A DNA stretch of 64,000 nt from an uncultured Saprospiraceae bacterium (GTDB taxonomy: Bacteria; Bacteroidota; Bacteroidia; Chitinophagales; Saprospiraceae), in assembly GCA_937941765.1 (NCBI GenBank), contig CALDGQ010000098.1, forward strand, positions 19,086-83,085, given 5' to 3'. Made by a program: the position numbers and the translations under genes. This document shows positions 19,362-27,879 of this stretch, piece after piece. The notes under the pieces were generated by a model that saw nothing but the letters and a program-made list of their open reading frames with translations, searched no databases and was not told where the DNA came from. How positions within the stretch are numbered: the stretch's first letter is position 1; the number at the start of each line of letters is the position of its first letter.

Positions 19362-20300
19362 TCAATAAAACATCCCCGAATTCAACCCAACATCAAAATA
19401 ATACCGATCCTTCCGCGATACCTGATCTGGCAAAAACAAATAAGGCATTCCATTTTCATCCAACATCGGATAATGTGGATTGTGAAATTGTTCCCACTCT
19501 TTTGGAAAAAATAACAAATCGTGCACCAGTTTATTTTGGAAGAAGTGTCGGACTTTTTCGGAGTCGATACCAGTGCTTATTTGGACCGTTTGAGCATACG
19601 GTAAAACTTGTTGAACTTGTAAAGCTAGCATTCCATTTGAAAATTTTCCAAACTTAGCCGCACTAAAATCTTTGTACCCGTGACGGGAAGGATAATTGGG
19701 TGCGTCTTTGATACGCTTTACTTTGTCTCCGTGTGTATTTCCGTGCCATAAAGTTGAGGTGATAGCAACACGAGTTTCATCAATTCTATAACTTAGCAAC
19801 AAGCCGCCCGTACGATATCGATCTTTGCCTTGAAAAGAGAAAGCATCATTTTCTACGATAAATTCTACGTCGCCAAATGACAAACCAATCGTTCCACTGC
19901 GTTGTTTTGTTTGCTTTTCAAAATAGAAATTATAGGAGTAACCAACACTATAGTTTCGATACGTTTGATTACTAACCGGATGTAGGAAATTGTTGTAAGT
20001 AGAATCTCGATTGCCATATCCTAAAACGATTCCAGTTGTGGTTTGCAGTTCAGGTCTTTTTATTTTCGGACCAAATGAAGTAAAATTGTAAAAGCTTCGA
20101 ATTCCTAGATTGATTTGTACAAAATCTTTTTGGTAGTATCCTTGAAATTGTGCGCCGATTCGATTGATATGTGTTCCGAAGTTGAAGGTTAAGCCGATGG
20201 TGGCTCCGAAATTGTCTTGTTGGAATGGTTGTGCCTGAATAGACACTGCATAAATAATACAACAAATTGAAAGGTAATATTTAAGTTGTTTTTGGATCAT
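19362..20300 (-). CDS. Exported protein resembling polymorphic toxin type 23 (Ntox23)
   Basis: 312 residues with signal peptide (about 1-23, ending IQAQ). The body is glycine/tyrosine/phenylalanine-rich beta structure. The segment around residues 130-200 (GTIGLSFGDVEFIVENDAF, GKDRYRTGGLLLSYR, LWHGNTHGDK) resembles the Bacteroidota domain annotated as polymorphic toxin type 23, a predicted RNase. I recall that family only by pattern, so the call is tentative; an outer-membrane protein of unknown function is equally possible. No immunity gene is apparent; ileS lies directly upstream on the same strand. Confidence 0.5.
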   Translation of the reverse strand: MIQKQLKYYLSICCIIYAVSIQAQPFQQDNFGATIGLTFNFGTHINRIGAQFQGYYQKDFVQINLGIRSFYNFTSFGPKIKRPELQTTTGIVLGYGNRDSTYNNFLHPVSNQTYRNYSVGYSYNFYFEKQTKQRSGTIGLSFGDVEFIVENDAFSFQGKDRYRTGGLLLSYRIDETRVAITSTLWHGNTHGDKVKRIKDAPNYPSRHGYKDFSAAKFGKFSNGMLALQVQQVLPYAQTVQISTGIDSEKVRHFFQNKLVHDLLFFPKEWEQFHNPHYPMLDENGMPYLFLPDQVSRKDRYYFDVGLNSGMFY

Positions 20301-20367
20301 TTAAGTTTAAAAAAATTGCCATAGTTTTCACTACAGCAATTTATGTTTTAAATTTTTATAAGCATCT

Positions 20368-20383
20368 GAAGCGGAGACGCTTC
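20368..20383. repeat. Small hairpin and CTTCAAGCAACAG repeat
   Basis: Hairpin GAAGCG-GAGA-CGCTTC followed by AAGCAACAG; the 13-mer CTTCAAGCAACAG occurs again about 50 bases on (near 20432-20444). A related string (CTTTAAGCAACAA) occurs after the barrel gene near 6813. Confidence 0.35.
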
Positions 20384-20467
20384 AAGCAACAGATTAAGAC
20401 GCCTGTCTGATTGCTCATCATAGCACGCAGTCTTCAAGCAACAGCCCCACGTACTCCCCGCGTCTCA

Positions 20468-20492
20468 TCCTTCCTTTTTTTAAAAGGAAGGA
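20468..20492 (-). terminator. Terminator-like hairpin after ileS
   Basis: Perfect 11-base stem TCCTTCCTTTT / AAAAGGAAGGA with a 3-base loop, followed by a second short hairpin ATCCC-GAT-AGGGAT at 20496-20508. It lies 35 bases past the ileS stop. Confidence 0.6.
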
Positions 20493-20526
20493 CGTATCCC
20501 GATAGGGATTACAGAATGGATCGATC

Positions 20527-23500
20527 CTACCCTTTCACAACCTCAATTCCCAATTCCACATCATCACTCAAAGGCACCTTATCAGCTTTCAATCCATCTT
20601 TCTTAACCAAGTCAGTTGCCAAAGTTTCATTACAAATATAATCACCGAATTGTTCCACAGCAGGACGAATCGCTTCATGATCTTCCAAAGTAATTACGAT
20701 TTTATCCGTCACATTGAAGCCATTGTCTTTTCTGATATTTTGGATAATTTTCACCAAATCTCTAGCGACTCCTTCAGCTAATAAAACAGGTGTGGTTGTT
20801 ACATCCAATGCTACCGTCAAGTTTCTATCTGTTGCAACCATCCATCCTGGAATATCTTCTGAAGTGATGATAAAATCTTCTTCTTTTAAATAGAAAAGTT
20901 CTCCGTCAACAGCCAACTCACATCCGCCGGTACTTTCAATTAAAGCAATATCTTCCTGATCAAATTCATTAATCAACGCAGAAGCAGCTTTCATTTTTTT
21001 ACCCAATGTGCGACCTAGGGTTTTGAAATTCGCTTTTACTTTCTTTTTGATAAAACCAGAATCTTGTTCGATATATTCGATTTCTTTGACATTTACTTCC
21101 GCCAAAATCAAGTCCTTGACACCATCAACTTTCGATTTAAAAGAACTATCTACGACTGGCAATAAGATCTTTTGCAACGGCTGACGAACTCTTATACTTT
21201 CAGTTTTTCGAAGTGATAAAACTAGAGAAGAAATTCGTTGAGCATACTCCATTTTCTCTTGCAAAAATTGATCGATTGCAGCGGTTTCTACTGTTGGAAA
21301 ATCAGTCAAGTGAACTGAAATATGATTTTCTAATTTCGTTGCATTATTCAAGTTGCGATACAACCAATCAGAGAAAAACGGAGAAACTGGCGACATCAAC
21401 TTCGCAATCGTGCTCATGCATTCATACAAAGTTTGATAAGCAGCAATTTTATCCGCTTCATATTCTCCTTTCCAAAACCGTCGACGACACAAACGTACAT
21501 ACCAGTTACTCAAGTGTTCATCTACAAAAGATTGAATCAAACGGGTAGCATTTGTTGGTTCATATTCTGCGAAGTTTTTTTCTACTTTTTGGATCAAGGT
21601 ATTCAACTCAGCGATGATCCAACGATCTATTTCAGGTCGATCTTTGACTGCTATTCTTGCTTCACTAAAAGTAAATTTGTCAATATTCGCATACATTGAA
21701 AAGAAAGAATAGGTGTTGTAAAGGGTTCCAAAAAACTTACGTTTTACTTTTTCAATTCCTTCTGGATCAAACTTTAAATTATCCCAAGGTTGTGCATTCG
21801 AAATCATGTACCAACGAGTGGCATCTGCGCCATAGTTTGCAATTGTTTCAAAAGGATCAACCGCATTTCCTAAACGCTTTGACATCTTTTTTCCATCCTT
21901 ATCCAACACCAAACCTGTGGACAATACATTTTTGAAAGCAACACTATCTTGTGTCATTGCACCGATTGCATGCAGCGTAAAAAACCATCCTCTTGTTTGA
22001 TCTACTCCTTCCGAAATAAAATCAGCAGGGAAATTTTTCTTAAACTTTTCCTGATTTTCAAATGGATAATGCCATTGTGCATACGGTGCTGCTCCACTAT
22101 CAAACCAGACATCTATCAAATCTGTTTCACGATACATTGGATCACCATTTTCAGCAACTAATATCACATGATCGATATAAGGTCGATGTAAATCTTCTGG
22201 CAACTTTTGGTCTTTTCCTAATTTGGAATTCGCCAAATCAATTTCCTTTTGCAGCTCTTCCATTGAACCGATACACTTCTCATGTTCATTATCTTTCGTT
22301 CTCCAAATCGGTAAAGGAATTCCCCAAAATCTAGAACGCGATAAATTCCAATCTTGTAAATTCTCCAACCAATTTCCAAAACGCTTTTCACCAGTATGAC
22401 TTGGTTTCCAATTGATGGTGTTGTTCAATTCAATCATCCGTTCTTTAGCACTTGTTGTTCGGATAAACCAACTATCCAATGGATAATATAAAACTGGTTT
22501 GTCTGTTCTCCAGCAATGCGGATAACTGTGCACATATTTTTCAACCTTGAAGGCTTTGTTTTCTGTCTTCAACTTGATGGCTAACAAAACATCGGTTGAT
22601 TTATCAGGTGCTTCACCTTCGTTATAATATTCATTCTTTACATAGGTGCCTGCAAATTCTCCCATTTCTGAACGGAATTTTCCTTGCAAGTCAACTAGAG
22701 GAACCAATTTATCTTTATCATTTTTCACCAATAATGGTGGAACTTGTGGAGTCGCTTGTTTCGCCACCATCGCATCATCCGCACCAAAAGTAGGTGCCGT
22801 GTGCACAATACCAGTACCATCTTCAGTGGTTACAAAATTTCCAGAGATAACGCGGAAAGCATTTTCAGGATTTTCAGCAGGCTGTGCGTATGGCAACAAC
22901 TGTTCATAACGAATTCCAACCAACTCATTTCCTTTAAAAGTCTTTAACACTTTATATGGCACCTTACCTGGTTTTTTATCACCATTCTTGATCTTTTCTG
23001 CATATTCTGAAAACGCTTTATCATCTTCTGCTTCTGCAAATTTTCCACTAAATTGTTTTCCTATTAATGCTTTTGCCAAAATCACTTTACTTGGCTCGTG
23101 TGTATATTGGTTAAATGTTTGAACCAATGCATACTCAATTTTTGGTCCAACTGTAAGTGCAGTGTTGGAAGGAAGTGTCCATGGAGTTGTCGTCCATGCT
23201 AAAAAGTGTATTTCTCCTTCATTGGATAGAAATTCAGGTAGCGAATTGGCCAAAGCTTTGAATTGTGCAACCACAGTTGTGTCCGTTACATCTTGATAAC
23301 AACCTGGTTGATTTAATTCGTGCGTACTCAATCCGGTTCCTGCAGCTGGTGAATAAGGCTGAATCGTGTACCCTTTGTAGATCATGTCCTTTTTGTAAAG
23401 CGTACTTAACAAGTGCCACACGGATTCGATATAATTATTTTCAAAAGTGATATAAGGCTCATCAAGATCTACCCAGTATCCCATTTTCCGAGTGATATCA

Positions 23501-23892
23501 TCCCAGATATCTTTGTAGCGCATTACCGTTTCACGACATTTTTTATTGTATGCTTCGACAGTTATTGACTTACCGATGTCTTCTTTTGTGATACCTAGCT
23601 CTTTTTCGACAGCCAATTCTACTGGAAGACCATGTGTATCCCACCCACCTTTTCTTTCAACTCTTTCTCCTTTCATCGTATGGAATCGACAAAAAATATC
23701 TTTTATCGTTCTGGCGATAACGTGGTGAATACCTGGTTTTCCATTTGCAGAAGGTGGTCCTTCTACGAATACGAATGGATTGTTTGGATCTCTTTGTTCT
23801 ACACTTTTTTCAAAGATCTTGTTAGCCGTCCAAAATTCGAGTAGTTCCTTATCGATTTCCGGTAAATTGAGTCCCTTAAATTCTTTATACAT
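20527..23892 (-). CDS. ileS: Isoleucyl-tRNA synthetase with GXHH signature
   Basis: Class I synthetase charging tRNA-Ile, 1121 residues, with the long C-terminal DUF5915-type region seen in IleRS2-like enzymes. The HIGH-type motif, which should read H-x-G-H after GxP, reads G54-I55-H56-H57 (GKPGIHH): the first and third positions are exchanged. KMSKR is normal at about 669-673. The editing domain (WTTTPWTLPSNTAL, GTGIVHTAPTFGADD) is present. The exchange is an established variant linked to high mupirocin resistance in some IleRS2 enzymes. Possible -7 promoter at 24076-24083. Last 60 bases: 24 G against 3 C. Confidence 0.96.
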   Translation of the reverse strand: MYKEFKGLNLPEIDKELLEFWTANKIFEKSVEQRDPNNPFVFVEGPPSANGKPGIHHVIARTIKDIFCRFHTMKGERVERKGGWDTHGLPVELAVEKELGITKEDIGKSITVEAYNKKCRETVMRYKDIWDDITRKMGYWVDLDEPYITFENNYIESVWHLLSTLYKKDMIYKGYTIQPYSPAAGTGLSTHELNQPGCYQDVTDTTVVAQFKALANSLPEFLSNEGEIHFLAWTTTPWTLPSNTALTVGPKIEYALVQTFNQYTHEPSKVILAKALIGKQFSGKFAEAEDDKAFSEYAEKIKNGDKKPGKVPYKVLKTFKGNELVGIRYEQLLPYAQPAENPENAFRVISGNFVTTEDGTGIVHTAPTFGADDAMVAKQATPQVPPLLVKNDKDKLVPLVDLQGKFRSEMGEFAGTYVKNEYYNEGEAPDKSTDVLLAIKLKTENKAFKVEKYVHSYPHCWRTDKPVLYYPLDSWFIRTTSAKERMIELNNTINWKPSHTGEKRFGNWLENLQDWNLSRSRFWGIPLPIWRTKDNEHEKCIGSMEELQKEIDLANSKLGKDQKLPEDLHRPYIDHVILVAENGDPMYRETDLIDVWFDSGAAPYAQWHYPFENQEKFKKNFPADFISEGVDQTRGWFFTLHAIGAMTQDSVAFKNVLSTGLVLDKDGKKMSKRLGNAVDPFETIANYGADATRWYMISNAQPWDNLKFDPEGIEKVKRKFFGTLYNTYSFFSMYANIDKFTFSEARIAVKDRPEIDRWIIAELNTLIQKVEKNFAEYEPTNATRLIQSFVDEHLSNWYVRLCRRRFWKGEYEADKIAAYQTLYECMSTIAKLMSPVSPFFSDWLYRNLNNATKLENHISVHLTDFPTVETAAIDQFLQEKMEYAQRISSLVLSLRKTESIRVRQPLQKILLPVVDSSFKSKVDGVKDLILAEVNVKEIEYIEQDSGFIKKKVKANFKTLGRTLGKKMKAASALINEFDQEDIALIESTGGCELAVDGELFYLKEEDFIITSEDIPGWMVATDRNLTVALDVTTTPVLLAEGVARDLVKIIQNIRKDNGFNVTDKIVITLEDHEAIRPAVEQFGDYICNETLATDLVKKDGLKADKVPLSDDVELGIEVVKG

Positions 23893-24075
23893 TAGATATC
23901 TGTTGTGAGATAGATTTTTAGGTCTACCTTTTTTAAAATTTACTTACTTCTAGAGTGTCTTTACTTAAATTATCAGAGACGTATTCATTATTTGATATTC
24001 TCTGTGGGCGGCTAAAGTCGCCCGAACTTTACACGCTACACACAAAACTTAAACAAATGCCAACGGCAGTTGCGC

Positions 24076-24083
24076 AAAGATAA
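24076..24083 (-). promoter_or_regulatory. Possible -7 element (TATCTTTG) for ileS
   Basis: TATCTTTG on the minus strand about 185 bases upstream of the ileS ATG, without a well-spaced TTTG. A hairpin (GGGCG/CGCCC) near 24005-24024 would lie in the leader. Confidence 0.35.
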
Positions 24084-24093
24084 CATTATCAAA

Positions 24094-24134
24094 AAAATAA
24101 AGCCCCGCGGTAACAACCTGCGGAGCTTTATTTT
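24094..24134. terminator. Terminator-like hairpin inside a divergent spacer
   Basis: Stem AAAATAAAGC-CCCGC / GCGG-GCTTTATTTT around a GGTAACAACCT loop, with A and T runs on both sides, so it could act in either direction. It lies between the starts of ileS and the ROK gene, where no annotated gene ends. Confidence 0.65.
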
Positions 24135-24174
24135 CATACATATAAATAGTCTCTTCACAGATCGACGCTGGACC

Positions 24175-24204
24175 TTTGAATAATAATTCGAATGATTATA
24201 TTTG
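24175..24204 (+). promoter_or_regulatory. Predicted promoter of the ROK kinase gene
   Basis: TTTG at 24175-24178, an 18-base spacer, and TATATTTG at 24197-24204, a full match to the Bacteroidota -33/-7 pattern. Implies a leader of about 85 bases before the ATG at 24295. Confidence 0.55.
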
Positions 24205-24294
24205 AAGAACTATATAATTGCATAATTTTTCTTTTCAGTTCAAATGTAAATTTTATATAGCTTAAAATCAAGTATTAATTAAAACTTCAATATT

Positions 24295-25197
24295 ATGGAT
24301 CCAATTTGGGGAATAGATATGGGCGGCACAAAGATCGAAGGAGTCATCCTAGAAAGTCGAGACAATCCTATTGTTTTGAAAAGAATCCGGGTTCCAACGG
24401 AAGCTCATTTAGGATATAGCCATATCATTGATCAGATAGCTAAACTTGTAGATGTCTTGATGGCGGAGACTGGTTTCAAACCAAAGTCAATAGGATTTAG
24501 CACTCCTGGTGCACTCGATCCGAACACACAGCGCATGAAAAACTCAAACACGACTTGTCTGAATAATATGCATTTCAAAAAGAATATTGAAGAGATGCTA
24601 GGTATTCCTATTAAGATGGCGAATGATGCAAATTGTTTTGCGATTGCGGAAACGAAGATGGGAACTATTCAAGAAAAAATGCCGGATGCAAATGTAGTGT
24701 TTGGAGTGATTATGGGTTCTGGAGTTGGTGGAGGAATTGTTGTGAATGGACAAGTAATTAATGGCAAGCAAGGAATCGGTGGAGAATGGGGACATAATTT
24801 TTTAGATGAATCTGGTGGAGATTGTTATTGTGGTAAAGTGGGTTGTGTTGAAAGAATTATTTCCGGTATTTCGTTGGAGAAATATTATGAATCAATTTCA
24901 GGAAACCATAAAAAATTAAAAGAGATTGTAACGCTTCATAAAGAAGGAAGCGATAAATTTGCGACTCAAACCGTTGAAAGATTACTAAAATATTTTGGAA
25001 AAGGAATTGCGTCTATCATCAACATTTTAGATCCGGACGCGATAGTAATTGGAGGTGGTGTTGGGAATATCGACCTATTATATACAGAAGGTGTCAAAGA
25101 AGTTGAGAAACATGTTTTTAATACCCGTCTAGACACTGTATTTTTGAAACCTAAACTTGGTGATAGTGCTGGTGTTTTTGGAGCAGCGTTTTTGTGA
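24295..25197 (+). CDS. ROK-family sugar kinase (glucokinase-like)
   Basis: 300 residues, cytoplasmic. N-terminal phosphate-binding DMGGTKIEGVIL, the sugar-binding NDANCFAIAE with conserved Asn-Asp, GSGVGGGIVVNG, and the ROK zinc-binding motif CYCGKVGCVE are all present. ROK kinases phosphorylate glucose, fructose, GlcNAc or ManNAc; the substrate cannot be set from this sequence. It has no N-terminal helix-turn-helix, so it is an enzyme and not a ROK repressor. Repeat R4 follows within about 10 bases of the stop. Confidence 0.93.
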   Translation: MDPIWGIDMGGTKIEGVILESRDNPIVLKRIRVPTEAHLGYSHIIDQIAKLVDVLMAETGFKPKSIGFSTPGALDPNTQRMKNSNTTCLNNMHFKKNIEEMLGIPIKMANDANCFAIAETKMGTIQEKMPDANVVFGVIMGSGVGGGIVVNGQVINGKQGIGGEWGHNFLDESGGDCYCGKVGCVERIISGISLEKYYESISGNHKKLKEIVTLHKEGSDKFATQTVERLLKYFGKGIASIINILDPDAIVIGGGVGNIDLLYTEGVKEVEKHVFNTRLDTVFLKPKLGDSAGVFGAAFL

Positions 25198-25207
25198 TAT
25201 TTTATCA

Positions 25208-25311
25208 ATCGCTGAAGCTCATTCAAATGTATGATGTATGATTTATGATATGACCGTTATTACGCAAGTCCACGACGTAACGGTCATATCATACATTATA
25301 CATCATAAATT
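25208..25311. repeat. Dispersed palindromic repeat, copy R4 (inverted relative to R3)
   Basis: Perfect 16-base arms TATGATATGACCGTTA (25244-25259) and its complement (25278-25293), flanked by ATCGCTGAAGCTCATTCAAA on the left and TTATACATCATAAATTTT on the right. Aligns with the reverse complement of R3. Where R3 has ATCGTTA/TAACGAT, R4 has ACCGTTA/TAACGGT, so both arms changed together. Confidence 0.8.
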
Positions 25312-25347
25312 TTCCCGCGCACTACCGATCATTTCAATAATAAAAAA

Positions 25348-25974
25348 ATGCTAAAGACCACACAATTAAAATATTCATACGATTCACAGAATTCATTTTC
25401 ATTTCCAGACATTCAATGTGGAGCAGGTGAGAAATGGCTGATGTTAGGTCAATCTGGATGTGGAAAGACGACCTTACTCCATTTACTCGGTGGTTTGTTG
25501 AGACCAAAAGCAGGTGATGTTGTCATTGGCTCAACCACAATCAATAAATTATCGAACACAGAATTGGACAAATTTAGAGGAAAACATGTCGGTATTATAT
25601 TTCAACGACCACATTTTATTCGTGCCCTGACAGTTAGTGAAAATTTGCAATTAGCACAAAAGCTAGCAGGTGTTACACAATCCAAAAACAGAATAGAATC
25701 TTTATTAAATAGATTGAATATTGGCAATAAAATAAATGCTAAGCCACACAATTTGAGTCAAGGAGAACAACAACGAGTGGCGATTGCTAGAGCATTGGTC
25801 AATGAACCGGACTTGATATTGGCAGACGAACCTACTTCTGCGTTAGATGATAAAAACACAGAGGAAGTAATTAAGTTGTTAGAAAATCAAGCACAAGAAG
25901 AAAATGCGACCTTACTCATCGTGACGCATGATGGGAGATTGAAAAATTATTTTGAAAAACAAATCCTTTTGTAA
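25348..25974 (+). CDS. ABC transporter ATP-binding protein (LolD/MacB type)
   Basis: 208 residues. Walker A GQSGCGKTT, Q-loop IIFQRPH, signature LSQGEQQR, Walker B LILADEPTSALD and H-loop VTHD are all intact, and the sequence pattern is that of the LolD/FtsE/MacB subgroup that drives FtsX-type permeases by mechanotransmission rather than channel transport. The permease gene starts on the base after its stop codon, so the two are translationally linked. See the permease entry for the proposed metal-related role of the operon. Confidence 0.93.
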   Translation: MLKTTQLKYSYDSQNSFSFPDIQCGAGEKWLMLGQSGCGKTTLLHLLGGLLRPKAGDVVIGSTTINKLSNTELDKFRGKHVGIIFQRPHFIRALTVSENLQLAQKLAGVTQSKNRIESLLNRLNIGNKINAKPHNLSQGEQQRVAIARALVNEPDLILADEPTSALDDKNTEEVIKLLENQAQEENATLLIVTHDGRLKNYFEKQILL

Positions 25975-27351
25975 ATGGGCTTATTAAAATTAAGTTGGAA
26001 AAATTTAACATCAAAACCGCTTTCGATGTTATTGAGTTTACTCTTGTTTGCATTAGGAGTTGGATTGATTAGTTTGCTTTTGTTGATTCAAAATCAAATG
26101 GCTGAAAAGTTAGATCGGAATGCGGCAGGGATTCACATGGTCGTTGGTGCCAAAGGTGGTCCATTGCAATTGATCCTAAGTAGTATGTTTCATGTTGATT
26201 ATCCAACTGGAAATATTACGGTTAAGGAAGCAAAGCCATTTATGAATCCTAAACATCCATTGATTGAAAAGACTGTTCCTTTGTCGATGGGAGATAATTA
26301 TAAAAGCTATCGAATCATAGGAACCAACTACGATTTGGTTGGTATTTATAATGGGAAACTTGCGGATGGAAAACTTTGGCAAAATGATTTTGAAGTGACA
26401 ATCGGTGCCAATGTTGCAAAAGATGCTGGGTTGAAAATGGGTGATGAATTCAATAGTTCACATGGATTTATTGTAGACGATAATTTGGTACATGATGATG
26501 TTGAAAAATTTAAAGTAGTTGGAATTTTTGCTCCAACCGGATCTGTATTAGATCAACTTATTTTGACCAACTTAGAAACTTATTGGAAATCACATGAAGG
26601 ACACGATCACGGAGATCACGACCATGGAGATCACGACCATGCACACGACCACGACCATGACCATGAGGGACATGAGGAGCATGATCATGGACACGACCAC
26701 GCACATGAGCATGGAGCTGAGCACGCGGACACCCATGCACACAAGCATGATGAAGCAGCCTTGCCTTCAGCGGAAAAGAAGACCTGGTTAGATTTTCCTA
26801 ACAAAGAAATCACATCCATGTTAGTGTTTTTCAAAAACCCTAAAAATTGGCGATCGCTCAACACGCCAAATAACATCAATGACAATACGGAAATGTCAGC
26901 AGCGACCCCTGCATTTGAAATCAACAAACTCTACTCCAATATGGATGGCGGAATTACTTTGTTGAACTATCTTGCCTACATTATTACAATCGTTTCCGGA
27001 CTCAGTATTTTTATATCACTTTTTAATTCCTTACGAGATAGAAAATATGAATTGGCACAAATACGAGTTATGGGAGGTTCCAAGTCCAGCTTGTTTTCTC
27101 TGATCATTTTAGAAGGATTGATATTAGCAGTATTAGGTTTTATAATTGGGATTTTGTTGAGTCATATTGGGATGCATTTCTTTGCGGGCTATCTCAAAGA
27201 GTCGTATCAATACACTTTTAATGGATGGGAATTTCTAAAAGAAGAAGGGTACTTGCTGATAGGAGCACTCTTAATTGGGTTCATTTCGGCGATTATCCCT
27301 GCCTATCAGGCTTCGAAAACAGACATTTCAACTACTTTAACTAATTTTTAA
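25975..27351 (+). CDS. FtsX-type ABC permease with a histidine-rich periplasmic loop
   Basis: 458 residues: N-terminal membrane segment (about 16-38), large periplasmic domain, then three membrane segments (about 330-355, 375-400, 425-448), the MacB/LolC half-permease plan. Residues about 206-260 form an insertion with roughly 22 histidines in 54 residues (HDHGDHDHAHDHDHDHEGH style), as in zinc or cobalt binding proteins. The ATPase gene ends immediately upstream. Two small exported proteins with a CFFCG motif follow. The set resembles zinc-regulated ABC loci of gamma-proteobacteria (the zrg genes of Vibrio, as I remember them) that also include a DUF3299 protein. Metal handling is inferred; transport direction is unknown. 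Confidence 0.9.
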   Translation: MGLLKLSWKNLTSKPLSMLLSLLLFALGVGLISLLLLIQNQMAEKLDRNAAGIHMVVGAKGGPLQLILSSMFHVDYPTGNITVKEAKPFMNPKHPLIEKTVPLSMGDNYKSYRIIGTNYDLVGIYNGKLADGKLWQNDFEVTIGANVAKDAGLKMGDEFNSSHGFIVDDNLVHDDVEKFKVVGIFAPTGSVLDQLILTNLETYWKSHEGHDHGDHDHGDHDHAHDHDHDHEGHEEHDHGHDHAHEHGAEHADTHAHKHDEAALPSAEKKTWLDFPNKEITSMLVFFKNPKNWRSLNTPNNINDNTEMSAATPAFEINKLYSNMDGGITLLNYLAYIITIVSGLSIFISLFNSLRDRKYELAQIRVMGGSKSSLFSLIILEGLILAVLGFIIGILLSHIGMHFFAGYLKESYQYTFNGWEFLKEEGYLLIGALLIGFISAIIPAYQASKTDISTTLTNF

Positions 27352-27415
27352 ATATCTGTATACATTTAGGGTTGTAACTTGGAGTTATACTTACTGACAG
27401 GTATTTGAAAATTTA

Positions 27416-27868
27416 ATGAAAAAATTACAATTCATACTAATGTTCTTCTGCTTCACTTTTGCATTACAAAATGCGATAGGTCAAGAAGAAAACATTTGGA
27501 GAAAGTTGTCAGTTGTAAAGTTCGATAAGCGAATTGCAGATGCGGACCAACACATAGCTCGAGAACCGAGATATATGCCTTTGATGCGATCCTTGGATGG
27601 TACTGAAATTATCGTTAAAGGATATATAATCCCATTAACGGGAAAAGTGGCTCAATCAGAATTTATGTTTTCAGCTTATCCATATGAAATGTGTTTTTTT
27701 TGTGGTAAGGCTGGACCAGAAACCGTGATGGAAGTATTTGCAAAAGAAGGAACTACGGTCAAATTCAGTGAAAAATCAATGACCTTGAAAGGGACATTTA
27801 AATTTAGATCTTCTGATGTCAATGATATTATGTTTGCGTTGGAGGATGCTGTTCTTGTAGAACAATAA
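27416..27868 (+). CDS. Exported DUF3299-like protein with CFFCG motif, copy 1
   Basis: 150 residues, signal peptide about 1-22 (ending AIGQ). The core is a DUF3299-like strand pattern: LDGTEIIVKGYIIPL, EFMFSAYPYEMCFFCG, KAGPETVMEV, then MTLKGTFKF and a short C-terminal helix. Where typical DUF3299 proteins have a cysteine followed by a His/Pro-rich loop, this one has C-F-F-C-G, a CxxC pair that could bind metal or act as a redox thiol. It starts 64 bases after the His-rich permease and ends 11 bases before its paralogue. DUF3299 proteins occur in metal-responsive operons; the biochemical role is unknown. Confidence 0.75.
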   Translation: MKKLQFILMFFCFTFALQNAIGQEENIWRKLSVVKFDKRIADADQHIAREPRYMPLMRSLDGTEIIVKGYIIPLTGKVAQSEFMFSAYPYEMCFFCGKAGPETVMEVFAKEGTTVKFSEKSMTLKGTFKFRSSDVNDIMFALEDAVLVEQ

Positions 27869-27879
27869 AAATAACAATA

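Noticed and set aside
26594..26791. ORFs and short tandem GACCATGA-like units opposite or inside the His-rich part of the permease
   Set aside because: They are by-products of the His/Asp codon repeats (CAC/CAT GAC/GAT); the units are 3-6 bases and coding, not a CRISPR array or minisatellite.
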